From Linnemannia elongata (taxonomy: Eukaryota > Mortierellomycota > Mortierellomycetes > Mortierellales > Mortierellaceae): a DNA stretch of 64,000 nucleotides. Of the stretch, positions 23,240-35,321 are shown in pieces. The DNA lies in contig JAXBDG010000012.1 in the NCBI GenBank assembly GCA_036320915.1, positions 372,001 through 436,000 on the forward strand, given 5' to 3'. Position 1 is the first letter of the stretch; every line of letters begins with the position of its first letter. The position numbers were made by a program, and so were the translations under genes. The notes below the pieces were generated by a model. That model saw only the letters and a program-made list of their open reading frames with translations, was not told the DNA's origin and did no database searches.

Positions 23240-24857
23240 AGGGAGATGAAAAAACCAAAGGAGGGAAGCATGGAAGTCTCCATCCGCCCGACACAGTAAT
23301 TGGATAGCTAAAGGACTCTGTATTACTACAATCTGCGTGGCTGGCATAACTTGACTTGTATTGACGTGGCTATAAACAAATATTCCTGAACTCTCGACAA
23401 TATTTTCGACTGCGACGAGAGCGGAATGTATCTGAAGGAGCTGAATACCAAGTTTTACGCCAAACTGCTTTCTAGATCAGGCGTCAAAGCTTTCAGGCAG
23501 TGCAGATTGTCCGTTTTGCTTTGCATTGACGCCTCTGGCACATCTCTCACTATGATCAAGACAATGCATTCATAGAAGCCTTTGGTTATCGGTAATACCT
23601 TAAAAGTCGATTCTGTTTTCTAGATTTTTTGTTCAAGATGCTAACCTTTACAGTTGCTTGACTTATCTCTAGCTGAACACACCACAAATGATATTGGCCA
23701 CGAGGCAACCAGGGAGGTGACCATGGCAGGAACGGAATCAGGATAGATGATCTTCGAGGTCTTTGTACATTTGCTACAGCTGCTGGATGGTGACCTCTAT
23801 CAGCCGACTGTTCTTCTGGATTCTACCAAATCGTACAACAACATCGATATGCGCCATGCTGAACAAGGGATTGAGTGAAAACATCTTCATATACAACGGC
23901 TTTCTACAACCTCAACATTGACTACTCGACCCCGAGACCCCGGCGTCATTGGTGCATTCAGTAGGACCTTCTTAGATATGCTTGGCTTTGAAACATGTTA
24001 CGCTCGCACCTTCGATGAGACGAGATGTATCTGTATTGGGCGCGCCTAGGCATTGATTCCGCACACGTGGAGTCAAACCAAGCCCTCCACGCTACGTAAC
24101 TGTTTCGCCAAAACCCCCATTCTCCCAAAAGCAATGAGCGAGGAACTCCAACGACAGACAACCAGAGCCGAACAACCGGAAAGGTTTTAGAGCACTCTTT
24201 ACGAACAATATACAGAGAGAGCGGATAGATTCCAGGCATCTCGCCGCTGAGGTTCAGCAGAACGTTGTCATGTCTTTCAGGACGGTAAAGAACAAGGACG
24301 GGTTGGTTGAGGAGGCGTCACACCAAGGGGATGCGAATGGCAAGGGACAAGACAACACTCATAGAGGTGGAGATAATCACAAATAGCGACGGATCCGAAA
24401 GCTCGCCGCTTGCAGACTCTGATCTCTATATGGCCGCTTATACGCTGAACCAACTAGTGGAGAATAACATTTCTCAATGTCAATGGTCCCAAGTATAACC
24501 GTCAGAGTGCATAGGGAGAGTCGGAGAAAGCGCGGAGCATAGGAAGGATAGCGAAACAACTGGTGCATGCTCGTGTAGACCTAGGTGATGAGGAGTTGCA
24601 GAAGGATGGCGCCAAGGAGCAGTAATATTTTATCTCCTCGGTTTTTTCGTTTTCTCCTCATTTTTCAATAATGAGTTGTGTTACTCGCATAACTGTCATG
24701 GGCGCTATGTTGTTTTGTATTGTTTTGTAACAATTATAATGGTCCTAAAAACCACTTTCAACTATGCTACTACCATTTCCACGACTATTGCTAGACAGGC
24801 AAATTGCAAAAAAGTATTTATGTTCAAAAAGCGAAAAAGAGTAAAACGAAGAATACA
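23240..24857. other. Gene-free decayed region
   Basis: About 1.6 kb without a supportable gene. Reading + from about 24134 (an ATG followed by SEELQRQTTRAEQPERF) gives protein-like Gln/Glu/Arg-rich sequence broken by repeated in-frame stops to about 24625, as expected from an old gene relic. The segment 23400-23950 is similar in character. AT content rises from about 24620 to 24850. Confidence 0.4.
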
Positions 24858-26823
24858 TCATGCCATAATCAATGAGAGCGACGGCAAAGAAGCACCCCTG
24901 GCTGATGAAATCGACTTGACAAGGCGAGCCTGCTCGGCCTTCCGTTGCTCCTCCAGCCATCGAAATGGCTTTCGCATACGATCTCGAGATCGGAAGAGGG
25001 CTGCAAACTCAAGCTCGCACCAGTTCACCTTCATCCAAACCGCCTCGGACTTCCCTATCGTCACCCAGGTTTCCGCAGTGTCCGCCGACACCGAGCCCTC
25101 AAGCTTCCTCAGTTTCTTCAATCCTGCCAATTGACGCAAATACCCAGGACGACCGCTCGCGACGTCTCCCAAGCTCAACAGTCCGGGGAACGAGTTTCTT
25201 CTGTAGAATTTTGAAGGTGCGCGAACGCCTGTAGGGTCGAAGTAGAAGACGCGCAAGTTGAGAATCCGTAGCTGAGTCAGACTTCCGATTCGCTCATAAA
25301 GCCGTTCCAACTGCCCAAACTGGTGTCTTTCTGCCTCTGAGAGAACGACAGGAGCTGCTCGGTCGTAGTAAGGATCGGAACCCTCGTGGTGGTGCAAAGG
25401 CGTGTCCGGAATCCCGATAGTCAACACCAATTCAATGAGATCAGTGCAGACCCACGGTAACTCGATCGCATCCTGCAGCTCAACGCACAACTCGCCGCGC
25501 TCACCTTTCCAAAATACTCGTAGTGACTCCAGAGCCTCACATTCCTCCAATACAACTTTGGCCGCGTTACTATCCACATTTCGACAGTTTCCCAATACGA
25601 GTTCCTTCAACGTTAATGTGTACCTGCTGAAAAGCCCCCACATTCAAGTCCTGTACCATGAAAACTGACTGTCCAATGATCTCGACTTGTTTTAGGCGGC
25701 GCCGCAGTTTACTCATCATCCTGAAAAGCAACTCTGAGCTTATTGTCAGTTCAGACTCCGCTCGGTGAACCAGGCAGGTCAGATGTTGAAAAGAACTGGA
25801 CATGTACTCGGCAAAGGAGACCACATCCTTCACTCCATACAGCACCGGCTTGTGCAAGATTCGGATGTTTGGGCACCGTTCGGCGATCGCCCAAAAGTCC
25901 AGCTCAGAGATACCATGTTGAACCATCTGAAGGTGCAGCAGCTTCAACTGTGCCAACGGCCGATCAGAGGGGAGCTCGAACGGCACATCCTCCATACCTT
26001 CCCGCTGTTCCCAGGAGTGAAGAAATCCTGGAGGTACCTCTCGATACTCCTTCAAGAGATCCTGGTCCTGTGAAAAGTTCTTTGGAAAGATTGTCAGCTT
26101 GAGTTCCTGAAGCCTTAGAGGACAAAAGAGGACGATGGTCGTACATAGCGAGATCGGCTTTTGTTGGTGTCCTTCCCAGAAGTAAGCCATCAGTTCCAGT
26201 TTTCTCAACGCTGCCAGTCTAGATATGACGTAGCAGAACACTGAGCCATCCAGCTCGTCTTTGAATATCAGCCCCGATATTTCCAGCTCCTGGAGATTCG
26301 AGTTGAGTAGCATCATCCAGCTCACTTGCGTCAGGGTAGCTTTTGGGTTGGCGACACTTGGCAGAAAGTACGGGCAGGTCCCCGTGGTGGCGTCGTACCA
26401 GATGTGGATAGTCAGCATGGTCAGGAGAGTGATCGGCAGGATGGGGAGCACGAGGCAGGAGCGTGGGTCCGGGAGAGCAACCCACCGTGGTTGAGAGATT
26501 GAGCGGCCTGTCGAGCGAGCCTGAAGATCGTTAAAGACGACCAGTCCATTCATGTAGTACACCAGACTCAACACGTCAATAGCAAGCTCGCGCACATGAT
26601 CAGCATTCTTGGAAAGGGCCATGGTAGCCACCGGCGAGGTGAGTGGGTTGCTTCGGCCAGGTCTGTAGCCGATTATCAGTTCCCGGTAGAGATGTGGGGC
26701 AAACCGGACTCGCATGTATCTGGAGGTTCGAGTGAGACGAGAAAGCGTCTTATGGTGGAGGTGCGTTGCGAGGAGTGCCTCCAGCTCCAATGAGGCGAAG
26801 AACTGGCTTGCAGCGGGTAGCAT
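24858..26823 (-). CDS. F-box-like/LRR protein with a frame discontinuity
   Basis: The N-terminal part (start 26823, frame open to 25570) has an F-box-like segment, SLELEALLATHLHHKTLSRL then TSRYMRVRFAPHLYREL, at about residues 10-50, and leucine-rich repeats (LQELEISGLIF, LRKLELMAYFW, LQELKLTIFP). The C-terminal part continues with LTLKELVLGNCRNVDSNAAK and further repeats, but one base out of frame, to the stop at 24858. A 46 bp intron (25624-25669, donor GTCAGT, acceptor CAGCAG) would join them in phase, giving about 639 aa. The donor is weak and the intron very short, so a one-base frameshift near 25620 is the alternative. The function would be SCF substrate recognition. Confidence 0.65.
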
Positions 26824-27128
26824 GGTAGGCAGAATAGATTGGCGTTTGTGTAAAAGTTGGTGGCAAAGTGTGAAGGGATAAGAAAAGTACTTTGTCACGC
26901 TAACGTCGTTCAAATACTGAGATCAGTAGTTTAGGTGGCTTAGAATGAGTCTATTCTTTCCCTTGGCATCGGTGGACCATGTCCAGATCAAACTCATATC
27001 TAATACAATATTTTTACATTGTGCTTCTTGTGAAGGACTATGGTAAATCCATTTTTTCTCTTGTACTTGTACCGCCTGCTACTACGCTGTGTCTAAACTC
27101 TAAAGCCGTGTAGCATCAGGGTCTCAGG
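26824..27128. other. Short intergenic region
   Basis: Separates the upstream end of the second F-box gene from the 3' end of the ataxin-10 gene. AT-rich; no coding sequence or structured element is seen. Confidence 0.4.
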
Positions 27129-29863
27129 CTAAGGCTTGCGCTGGGTCAAGACTGGCCGGCCAGTTTCTGCATCCAGCTTGGCGGTGATGCGAGCCTCCTC
27201 CAGGGCAGGGTGGTCAACCGCCTCAATCGGCTGCAGCTCCTCAATCAATGCCTGGTTCTGCGGATTTCCTGTCAAAATATTTTTCATCGCCAAGATAGCG
27301 TACTCCCGAAGATCTAATTCGATGCATGATTGTGTTTCGAGAGTTTGGCAATTGTGTAAAGCATTAGTCAGCGCTGTACCCATGCTATAACTGACGAGAT
27401 TCAAAATAGTCAGCTCCAAGAAAAAATATCCCGAAAGATGACTTACAGGGGTTGGCGTCATCAATGTTGCACTGACTCAACATGACAATAAGTCCGTTGC
27501 AGCTCCGAATCCTATCCTGGACATGGCGCGACCGATACGCCAAGTTACCAATGAGCCTAACAATATCCCGCTTGAGCCCTATAAAGAACGAATCCTGTCC
27601 CTGCGCGGTCGAGGTGTTTGATAAAACTGTCGACTCGACATTGGCCGCCATGGCTGGTGTTCTTGAAGGTTCACTTGAAACGGGCTTGGATACTCTCGCT
27701 AAACTCACATCCGCCTGTCGAAGGAGCTCTATTCCGTTGGAGTCCGTTAAAGTTAGTTGTTGGTATGGTAAAACGTACAGCTACAACAAAATGCGACAAT
27801 ACTTGAACACACATTCTTTCTTACCGATAGAGGTCTCAACCAGTCCGCCTCTGACCATGGCCATATGCTGGGCCTTGAACCAATCCGGCACAGGGACAAT
27901 CTCTGCTCGTTGCTCAATCTCCTCTTCCACATCATCCGCATTGTCATGACCAGATCCGGCCTTGGGGCGAAGACTAACCTGCCCATCCTCATGAAGACTT
28001 AGATGCGCAAAACAGCCAAGTAACAACATCAATCCCGACGACAGGTTGGCGAGATCCTCAACGCCATGTTCTCCAACGCCGCCCTTATCCAGACCCTGGA
28101 AGACCTCGATCGTGAGCGCCGACACCTTGGAAAAGGTCTCTGTCAAAAATTCAACTGTATGAAGACTGACGGGAGGATCTGTCTCGTCAACTGCAAATGG
28201 ATCGTAGACACTGGAGACAATAGATGAGGCGTGCTGTTGCTGCTGCTGCTGCTGAAATAACTCTTGCTGTTTCTCATGGTGCGTGTAGATCCTAGAGTCG
28301 ATCATCTTAAGCAGCGTAACCTGCTCTTGGGTCAGGTACAAAGCAGCCTTCTTTTCCTGCTTTGTCGATGTCTTAGCTTTGCTTGATGTCTCTTCATCCT
28401 CGATCTCCTCAATCCTCAGTTCCTGAATCTTGGTGGCTGCCTCTACTTCCTTGATGTCGTCGTGGAAGCCTTCTCCATGATAGCGGATCTTGTATTCTTC
28501 TCCATCACCTTCGTTTTGGTCTCTGAGTGCTTCGTACAGTTGCTCGGCAAAATCCTGCTCGATCAGGTGGCTAACTAGAGTGTAGATCATCTCAAAGCTC
28601 TTTCTGTCCTCCTTGCCGCTTATCGCATGTGACTCGATCATTAACTGTTTGAGCAGCTTCTGTCCCGCTTTTGTGGAAAACAGGAGTGCGCTAGGAAGAC
28701 GACAAATTTTGAATACTGTGTTAGTTACATGTACAGTATCTGCTCTTACAAGACATCATAGCTGTTCTAGGTTTTAGGATGTGAAAGAGTAGTATTCTTA
28801 CCTGCGTTCCTGGGATTCAAACACACAGTTGTAGCAAAGCATTACTGTGCTAAGTGCAATCGTCTCGTCCTCGATGGCAGCCAAAGTGCTAAACATACAG
28901 GAGGAATCAGAGTGTTGGTAGTTTTAATAATTGGCCTTTTGGGCTGAACTGCATGCAGAGAATGCAGCGAGTCAATAGTCTGTTCATATGTGTACCTGAG
29001 CAAGTTTTGATCGCAGCTGGGGCTGGGTAACAGGATCAGGAACGACTTCCAAATGTGGTTCTTTGATTCTTCGTTTCCTGTCAACAAGTTGGACAATGCC
29101 TGAACACCTGCCCTCAGCATCATGATATCTAGAAATAGTCGAGGTAATTAACAATGAGGGGTTCATTAGTCCGAGTCCTGTGGTAGTTGTCTATAACAAG
29201 GTGTTTAAACGAGGTTCGGATATGTTATTCTTGAGAGACATACATCCAGCGTTTCCGTAGTGAGTGTGAGCAGCCTGGGAAACCACCTCCTGTATCAGCC
29301 TGGGCAAGCCAACCAGCCTATTTTTTTTAAAAAAAAGAAGAGATGAGTGTAAGTTATTTTTTCAGTCGCTTATAATTAAATACAACCTCTATTTCATATG
29401 CCCAGGTTGTTTTATACCTTGCTTGATCCTGGTTGTTGGTGACTCCAGCGGCACTGTTGCGGATGATCCTAAAGATGAGCATGATCTGTTCCACTTGCTC
29501 AGGGTCCAGTCCATCTTTGACAACCTTGTCCAGCACTAAGGCCAAGTTATTCCAAACGGAAGGAACCGCGCCAAACTCTACGCTGAAGGCAAAAGCATCG
29601 AACACCCAAGGCATTAGTAACTTACGTATGTATTTTTTCAATGGTACCAGAGACAATTACCCTGTCTCGGTCAACCAAGGACTTCTCTTCCCCTCACGAG
29701 AGGCGAGAAAGATATTTAGATAGAGCCTTGAAGGTTTTCCAACATACCGAAAGTCGGCATCGACCTGGAGTCGTTTGGCAATGTCGTCGAGATCCTTGTT
29801 CCGTGAGTTGTCAAGAGTTATGCAGAGATGTAGCAGGGTGTTTGTGGTTGACTGGGCGGACAT
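27129..29863 (-). CDS. CTR86: Ataxin-10 / CTR86 homologue
   Basis: Cytoplasmic armadillo/HEAT-type protein of the ataxin-10 family. Eight exons close in phase: 29748-29863, 29418-29582, 29244-29317, 28996-29128, 28802-28888, 27825-28690, 27447-27728 and 27129-27313, giving 635 aa. The hallmark C-terminal ataxin-10 domain is split by the last intron: RDIVRLIGNLAYRSRHVQD, CNIDDANP, then LREYAILAMKNILTGNPQNQ and an acidic/basic tail. N-terminal helical repeats include IMLIFRIIRNSAAGVTNNQD and MLRAGVQALSNLLTGNEESK. The middle has a Gln run (about 28233-28265). Human ATXN10 and yeast Ctr86 are known by this C-terminal domain; the precise function in fungi is poorly defined, with septation/polarity roles reported for relatives. 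Confidence 0.88.
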
Positions 29864-30049
29864 GACTGAAGGTGAGCGAAATGAAGTATGTAATTTGTGT
29901 GAAAGAGTGGAATCAGGCAGAGAGACAGAGTGTGTGTATGTATGTGAATGTGTGCGAGGAAGAGTGTGTGTGTTGTTCCTTTTTTTTTATTTTGTGACTT
30001 TGAAAATTACAAAAAAAAAAAACTTCATTTAATCATCAAAAACACTAAA

Positions 30050-31534
30050 TCACCGCCAGACGCGTCCGACGCGTCGAAAGACCAAACACTCGCTCTCAGA
30101 GTCTTTGCTACTCTTATGAACGTCCAGCGAGACATACAGCTTGTATCCAAGCGAACCAATATTGGCCAACAACTGCGCCATGCAGATCTTGGCCGCCGCC
30201 TCCTCGGCCTTGTGTGGTGCCCAGGGGTTTCCTTCAAATTGAAACTCGTGATATAATTCTTGAACAACATCCTTCCTGATCCTAATCTCATATTTCATGG
30301 CATGGAAACAAAAGTAAAAGGGGGAAGGGAGAATAGAAATATCGCTTGTCAATACATATTTGAGCATGCATGTCACATAATGCATATTCACACCGTAGTA
30401 GATAGCAAAACAAGTATTACGTACGGGTGTTTCCAATGGGTAAGGACAGCCTGCTTGATGGCACCAACAACAGCCACTGTCGAGTGCCCAGCTCCAATGA
30501 CGCGTATCTTGTCCTTGCCCATCAGCGCCATCACGAACATATCAGCCTCGGCCATCTCGATAGCACCCAATCCCGGGTCGACCGACTCAAACATCAAAAA
30601 GTCCCTGTCACAGTCCATCTTGGAGATCCTAGCCGCCTGAACTACATTCCAGCGACACTGGGCCATCGCCTTTAGGACAGCCAACAAGAGAAGTCGGGAG
30701 GGGATCGACTCCTTTTCCTTTGTATGCCAGGGTCGAGTAGATAGGTGGAACTCATGGCCGTCGCTCTTGATCGGAGCGTCTTCCTCGAGACCCGCCCCGC
30801 AGTTTGCAATGGCATGGCGGAGCGGGGGGATCGTTTCTGGGTTGGCGCCAATCAAACGAATCTTGTTGTGTTCGTTAAAGGTGATACAGCATACTCGGGC
30901 GAGCGGGGGAGGATGAAAAGAGGGTGAAGCCGCAGCCGGTTTTTGTTGGACGGGGTAGAACATGGACTGAGCAGCAGCTGGCTGTTGGACAGGAAGTTGC
31001 TGGTAGTGTTGAGCCGGCATGACAGATGCTGCATGGTTTCCAGCACCGTATGGTGCAATAGGGGTGTAAGTTGGTTGGAGAGGAGGAGCATGGACAGACT
31101 GTTGATGATTTTGGGGTATTGAAGGGGATGATGGGTGTGGGTTGTAGATGTTGGACTGTCTACCTGACGGAGCAAATGCTGTGCTTGTGTTTAATTTTGT
31201 GGGCTGTTGTTGGACATGCTGTTGGACCGGTACATAATGGGTTTGTTGTTGTTGCTGAACTGGAACGTGTTGTTGTTGTTGAACTGGGGTGTGTTGCTGC
31301 TGTTGAACTGGAGTGTGTTGCTGAATTGGAGTTTGATGGTGCACTTGAGGTGTACTGTGTGCAGAAGTAATTGTATCCGAGGCACCAAGAGACGGATGCG
31401 AGGACGATTGTGGTGAGTATCCAATGTGGTGAGAGGGGGGGCTGAGAGGAGTGTTGACAACGGGCAAGTTGAAAAGAGTAGGTGTGTGCTGTTGCTGCTG
31501 TTGTTGGTGTTGTTGGTGTTGGTATTGCTGTTGG

Positions 31535-31566
<32 letters not shown>

Positions 31567-32031
31567 TTGGTGTTGGTGTTGTTGCTGTTGTTGGTTGCTG
31601 TTGGATGCGGTGGGGGAATAAGAGTAAGATGAAGGAAACGAGGTTTTCTTAGGAGGAGGGGGAGGAGGGAGTGTCTTGTAGGCAGCAGAAATGGCAATTG
31701 GTGGTGGAGTATAGTCCTGTTGGGGATAGAACGAGGAAGGATCAGGGGAAAGGAGCGATTGAGGAGCGCCGGTCCCTACTGGCTTGCTGTTGCTAGAGGG
31801 ATAGTACTCTTGTGGCGAGGCACCTTTGTTTGCTTGGTTTCCAGAGACAGAAGGGGTCGGATAGAGCTGCGGTGCCCTGGCGGTAGGGTAGTATGCCTGG
31901 GGTGCTCCAGCGGTAGGGTGTCCAGGGGGTGGGTAGGATTGAGGGGCGCCAAGGGTGGAATGGTCGAGAGCAGCACCCTGGGAGTGAGTTTGTGGAGCGC
32001 GAACAGACCCCTGGTGTTTTTGACTGTTCAT
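30050..32031 (-). CDS. Two-repeat protein with long Q/P-rich N-terminus
   Basis: Two exons, 30425-32031 and 30050-30281, give 612 aa. Residues 1 to about 380 are disordered: Pro/Gln/Ser-rich with AP-Q-YP type repeats and long Gln runs (about 31486-31590 and 31220-31330). The folded part, about 385-612, contains two copies of a roughly 75-residue unit of the form [EF]-x-[ILF]-x2-x-PW-x(10-12)-RLLLLAVL-x-AM-x3-[GW]-x-VV-x-x-x-x-[FM]-x-[FR]. Unit 1 has HLSTRPWHTKEKE, SRLLLLAVLKAMAQ and MFESVD; unit 2 has HEFQFEGNPWAPH, CMAQLLANIGSLGYKLYVSL and LVFRRV. The intron precedes unit 2. I cannot name the family. It faces a clear paralogue at 32787. Confidence 0.8.
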
Positions 32032-32786
32032 GGTAGTGGAATTAGTTTTTTTTGTTCGAATGAGGAGAGGTGTGAGATGTCGGATCAGGGAAGGTTGAAT
32101 GAGATTGGAGAAGGGCAGTTGAGCGCGAAAGGACAAAAAAGGGAAGGAGTGAAGGAGAAGGAGAAGGAGAAAGGTACGTTGATTGCCCTTTCACTCTTTA
32201 CGTTTGCTGAACGTGTGTGTGTATGTCTGTCTGAGCAGTCTGAAGGAGAGAACGAGGAAGGGGGGGCTGTTCAGGAGGAGAGAGAGAGAGAGAGAGAGAG
32301 AGAACAGAGGGATGGCGAGGAAGGAAGGAACGAAGAGTGAGGGCGAGGGAGGGAGTAAAGAAAAAGGGGGCAAAATAGAACAACGATCAACAGACGTTTG
32401 GTGAATGCTTTTTTTTTTGACAGTGGCGGGTAGGCGCTTATTTCTCTCTCTCTTCTCTTTGTTGTCTCTGTGTGTGCTCTTGTGCAGATAGACACAAGGC
32501 CAAGAGTCGATTGATGTTAAATATTGCAATTGAAATATGAAAACATGCATATAGGTATAACGGCGCATGGTGCTGGGCTATGCTATAGACCGACCTGTGA
32601 TGTGTGTGGACAAACCATATTCCACCTTGCTCACTCTTCCTTCCTTCCTTCTTTCTTTTTCTTTCGCTCATTCATTCATTCCTCCTTTCTTCCTTTCTTC
32701 CCTTCATTCTTCTTTTCACCCATTTCATTCAGCTCATTCAACACGCTCACTCATTCACTCATTCACTGACACAACACAGAACTCAA
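32032..32786. promoter_or_regulatory. Bidirectional promoter region of the paralogue pair
   Basis: Divergent starts at 32031 (-) and 32787 (+) flank this stretch. It contains a GA run at about 32278-32304, a T run at about 32409-32418, and ATTC/TTCC-rich pyrimidine sequence from 32630 to 32770. No coding sequence is supported. Confidence 0.5.
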
Positions 32787-33679
32787 ATGACAACACTACT
32801 CCTCCCAGTCCCTCACCTCAACCGCCCATTCTCACAGTCAGGCCAAGTCTGCTGTATATCCCTCAAAGACAACGACCTCATCCGCCTCTTCGCCATGCCC
32901 CACAACATTGTCCCCGCAATCAAATCTTCCATCGAACAATCCATGGGTTACGGCGCCGTCCACTTCTCTAACGAGCACAACAAGACTTTCTATGAACTTA
33001 AGATCAATGGTGACCCATGGAACAATAATTCTCTCCCTGAGGCTGACCGTGGTCGATTAGCTCTCGTTTCCATTATCCGTACCATGGCTGTCAATGGCTG
33101 GAATATCCTTCAAGCTATCGATATGTCCAAACGAGGGTCCGAAGCTGCAAGCGAAACCATGTTTTTTCAACGGATCGACACAAGACTAGGCGCTGTCTAT
33201 CCCAACGAAGCTGATATGTTTGGCATGAGCTTCCAGGCCTCGGATTCTCTTCGCGTCATTACCTCTGCTGCTGTTGCTCATATCCCTGCCCTTCGTCAAG
33301 CCATTCTCGCCGGGTGGAAGCTCGGGTAATTACTTGACCAACCCAGTTTGCTTTCTATTGGTTCTTGAATGGCAGAGGAGAAAAAAAAATCATCATTGTT
33401 CCCTTCCTAGTTCTCACAGGACCCTTTTTTTTTCCTATTGCACAAACGAACAGATTGAATAAGGAACAGATAGTAGGGGTGGCACACGAGTTTGTGTTGA
33501 AGGGCAACCCATGGATGCCATCTGAGCGAGACTCTGTTGCAGTGGTCTTGCTGCTTTCACACATTCTGGCCTATATTCGGAGTCAGGGCTTCAAGCTGTA
33601 CGCGTCGATAAATACGAACAAGGAAGGCAAACCTTCAGACTTTTGGGTCTTTCGCCGTGTCGGCCGTTGCTGGCCATAG
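32787..33679 (+). CDS. Two-repeat protein, compact paralogue of the 30050-32031 gene
   Basis: Two exons, 32787-33325 and 33454-33679, give 254 aa with no long disordered N-terminus. The start VCCISLKDNDLIRLFAM matches VCCITFNEHNKIRLIGA of the neighbour. Repeat unit 1 contains YELKINGDPWNNNS, RLALVSIIRTMAVNGWNIL and MFFQRID; unit 2 contains HEFVLKGNPWMPSE, VLLLSHILAYIRSQGFKLYA and WVFRRVG. The intron lies between the units in the same phase (2) and at the corresponding place as in the neighbour, so the two genes share descent by duplication. They are divergent, with about 750 bp of CT/GA-rich sequence between the starts. Function unknown. Confidence 0.8.
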
Positions 33680-33717
33680 TACGCGCGCATCATTTTATTT
33701 CTTAGCTTTCTACGCGG

Positions 33718-33754
<37 letters not shown>

Positions 33755-33863
33755 CTCAATGAAAAAAGTCACGTGTACTCTAAGCAGTCGATTCTAGCCT
33801 TTGATAAGTCTCCACTCCAACAATTGATTTGAGTCCCCCTTTCATTTCTATCTCCAATTCAAG

Positions 33864-35321
33864 ATGGCAAGTCACAGCGGGGCACCCAGACTGCATCCAT
33901 TCGCCTTGCCTTGGGGGATATATACATCCATCCATGTTGAACCATGGGACAAAACCATCCATCGACAAACAGTGCCTTCACAGACCCGGTGCATATATCA
34001 TTCATCATCATCACCATATCACCAACTCGATAATCACGAATCTGCTTTGAAAATCGGTTTTCAGGAGGACGATGAAAGGGGAGAGCGATTTAAGGAACAT
34101 CACTCTCTCTCTCTCACTTCGTCGTAGGATGTACTTGCGGAAGGAGCATGGGGGAGAACTGTCCAGGAGAACATGGAGGAAAGCAACTGGCAGGCAGTGA
34201 TGAGTTGGAGCAGAACAGTGTCGGTTTACTTTTCTCGTGGGCAGCGGTAGCAGGAAAACAGGGCGCCACAAAGAGAGGCACCTCTACACGAGTTCCGGCG
34301 TAAACGGCTCATCAACCTACATCAACCCGAGACAGTCAAGCATCACACTCGACAACAGCAACCACACCTAGTACCACGAACAGCACTCCCCTCTATTATC
34401 TCCCGTCACACCTATCTCACGCCGGCCGTGCCTCCATCAACACTTTTTATACAAACCCTTCGCCAACAAACTCCGGAAAGAGTTCACCAGTAACAAGGCG
34501 ATCAGGAGAACCCAACATCAACTTCAGAACTCAACATCACCACCAGAACTATCATCAAAAAGGGCGACGGGCAACTCGTCAATCAAGAGGAAACTACCCT
34601 TTTTTGTTTGGGAAAGCAGACGAAGGCGTTCGTTCGCTTTTCTCGGAGAAGAAAATTGGCGTTTCTGGACTCTGCCAAAATATTATGCTGTTGTATGAGG
34701 AACTGGGGGCAGTCCCTTACCCCAGGATATCAAGAGAGAGGTGTTATTGCGATAAGGAACAATACTCGAGCAAAAGAGTAGCGGCAAGGGACAGAAGTTG
34801 AAGACAATAGGGATTTGTGCGCAGTAGAACTGCATCAAATGAGCACAACGTCTTTGTTCTACAAACAACACGCAACCAGAAGGACCATGCCCTAACCAGG
34901 TACATACTCTTTTTTTCAAACACCTGTTCATAGGCTAAGCGCACTAAGAAGGTCGGAGTTGTTGGTAAATACGGTATCCGTTATGGTGCCTCGCTCCGTA
35001 AGCAGGTCAAGAAGATGGAAATCACCCAGCACAGCAAGTACACTTGCACTTTCTGCGGTCGTGTAAGTTATTCCTTTGATATAGTTGTCAATGAAGAAAA
35101 ACGAGCAAGTCGGAACAGAACTTCAAGGCACGACAACTAACATCTTCTCTCTCGAAATGGATAAAAAAAAATAGGATGCCGTCAAGCGCCAGTCCGTTGG
35201 TATCTGGAAGTGCCGTGGATGCAAGAAGACCATGGCCGGAGGTGCCTGGACCTTGTCGACCACCGCTGCCGCCACCGTCCGCTCCACCACTCGCCGTCTC
35301 CGCGAGATCATGGAGGTTTAA
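33864..35321 (+). CDS. RPL43: 60S ribosomal protein eL43 (L37A)
   Basis: Exons 34934-35062 and 35175-35321 encode residues 2-92 of eL43: [37 protein letters not shown], zinc-binding CTFC and CRGC, then [20 protein letters not shown] to the stop. Yeast eL43 is 92 aa, so the first exon must supply exactly the initiator Met. No ATG followed by GT occurs between the previous gene and 34934. The one good candidate is ATG at 33864-33866 followed by GCAAGT, the consensus of GC-AG introns, with a pyrimidine-rich leader before it. That implies a GC-AG first intron of about 1067 bp (33867-34933). Exons 2-3 are near certain; exon 1 is inference. A T run at about 33721-33752 lies upstream. Confidence 0.85.

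Noticed and set aside
31191..31697. 168-codon minus frame overlapping the Gln-rich region of the 30050-32031 gene
   Set aside because: It is the CAA/CAG repeat read in another frame, giving Asn/Ser repeats.
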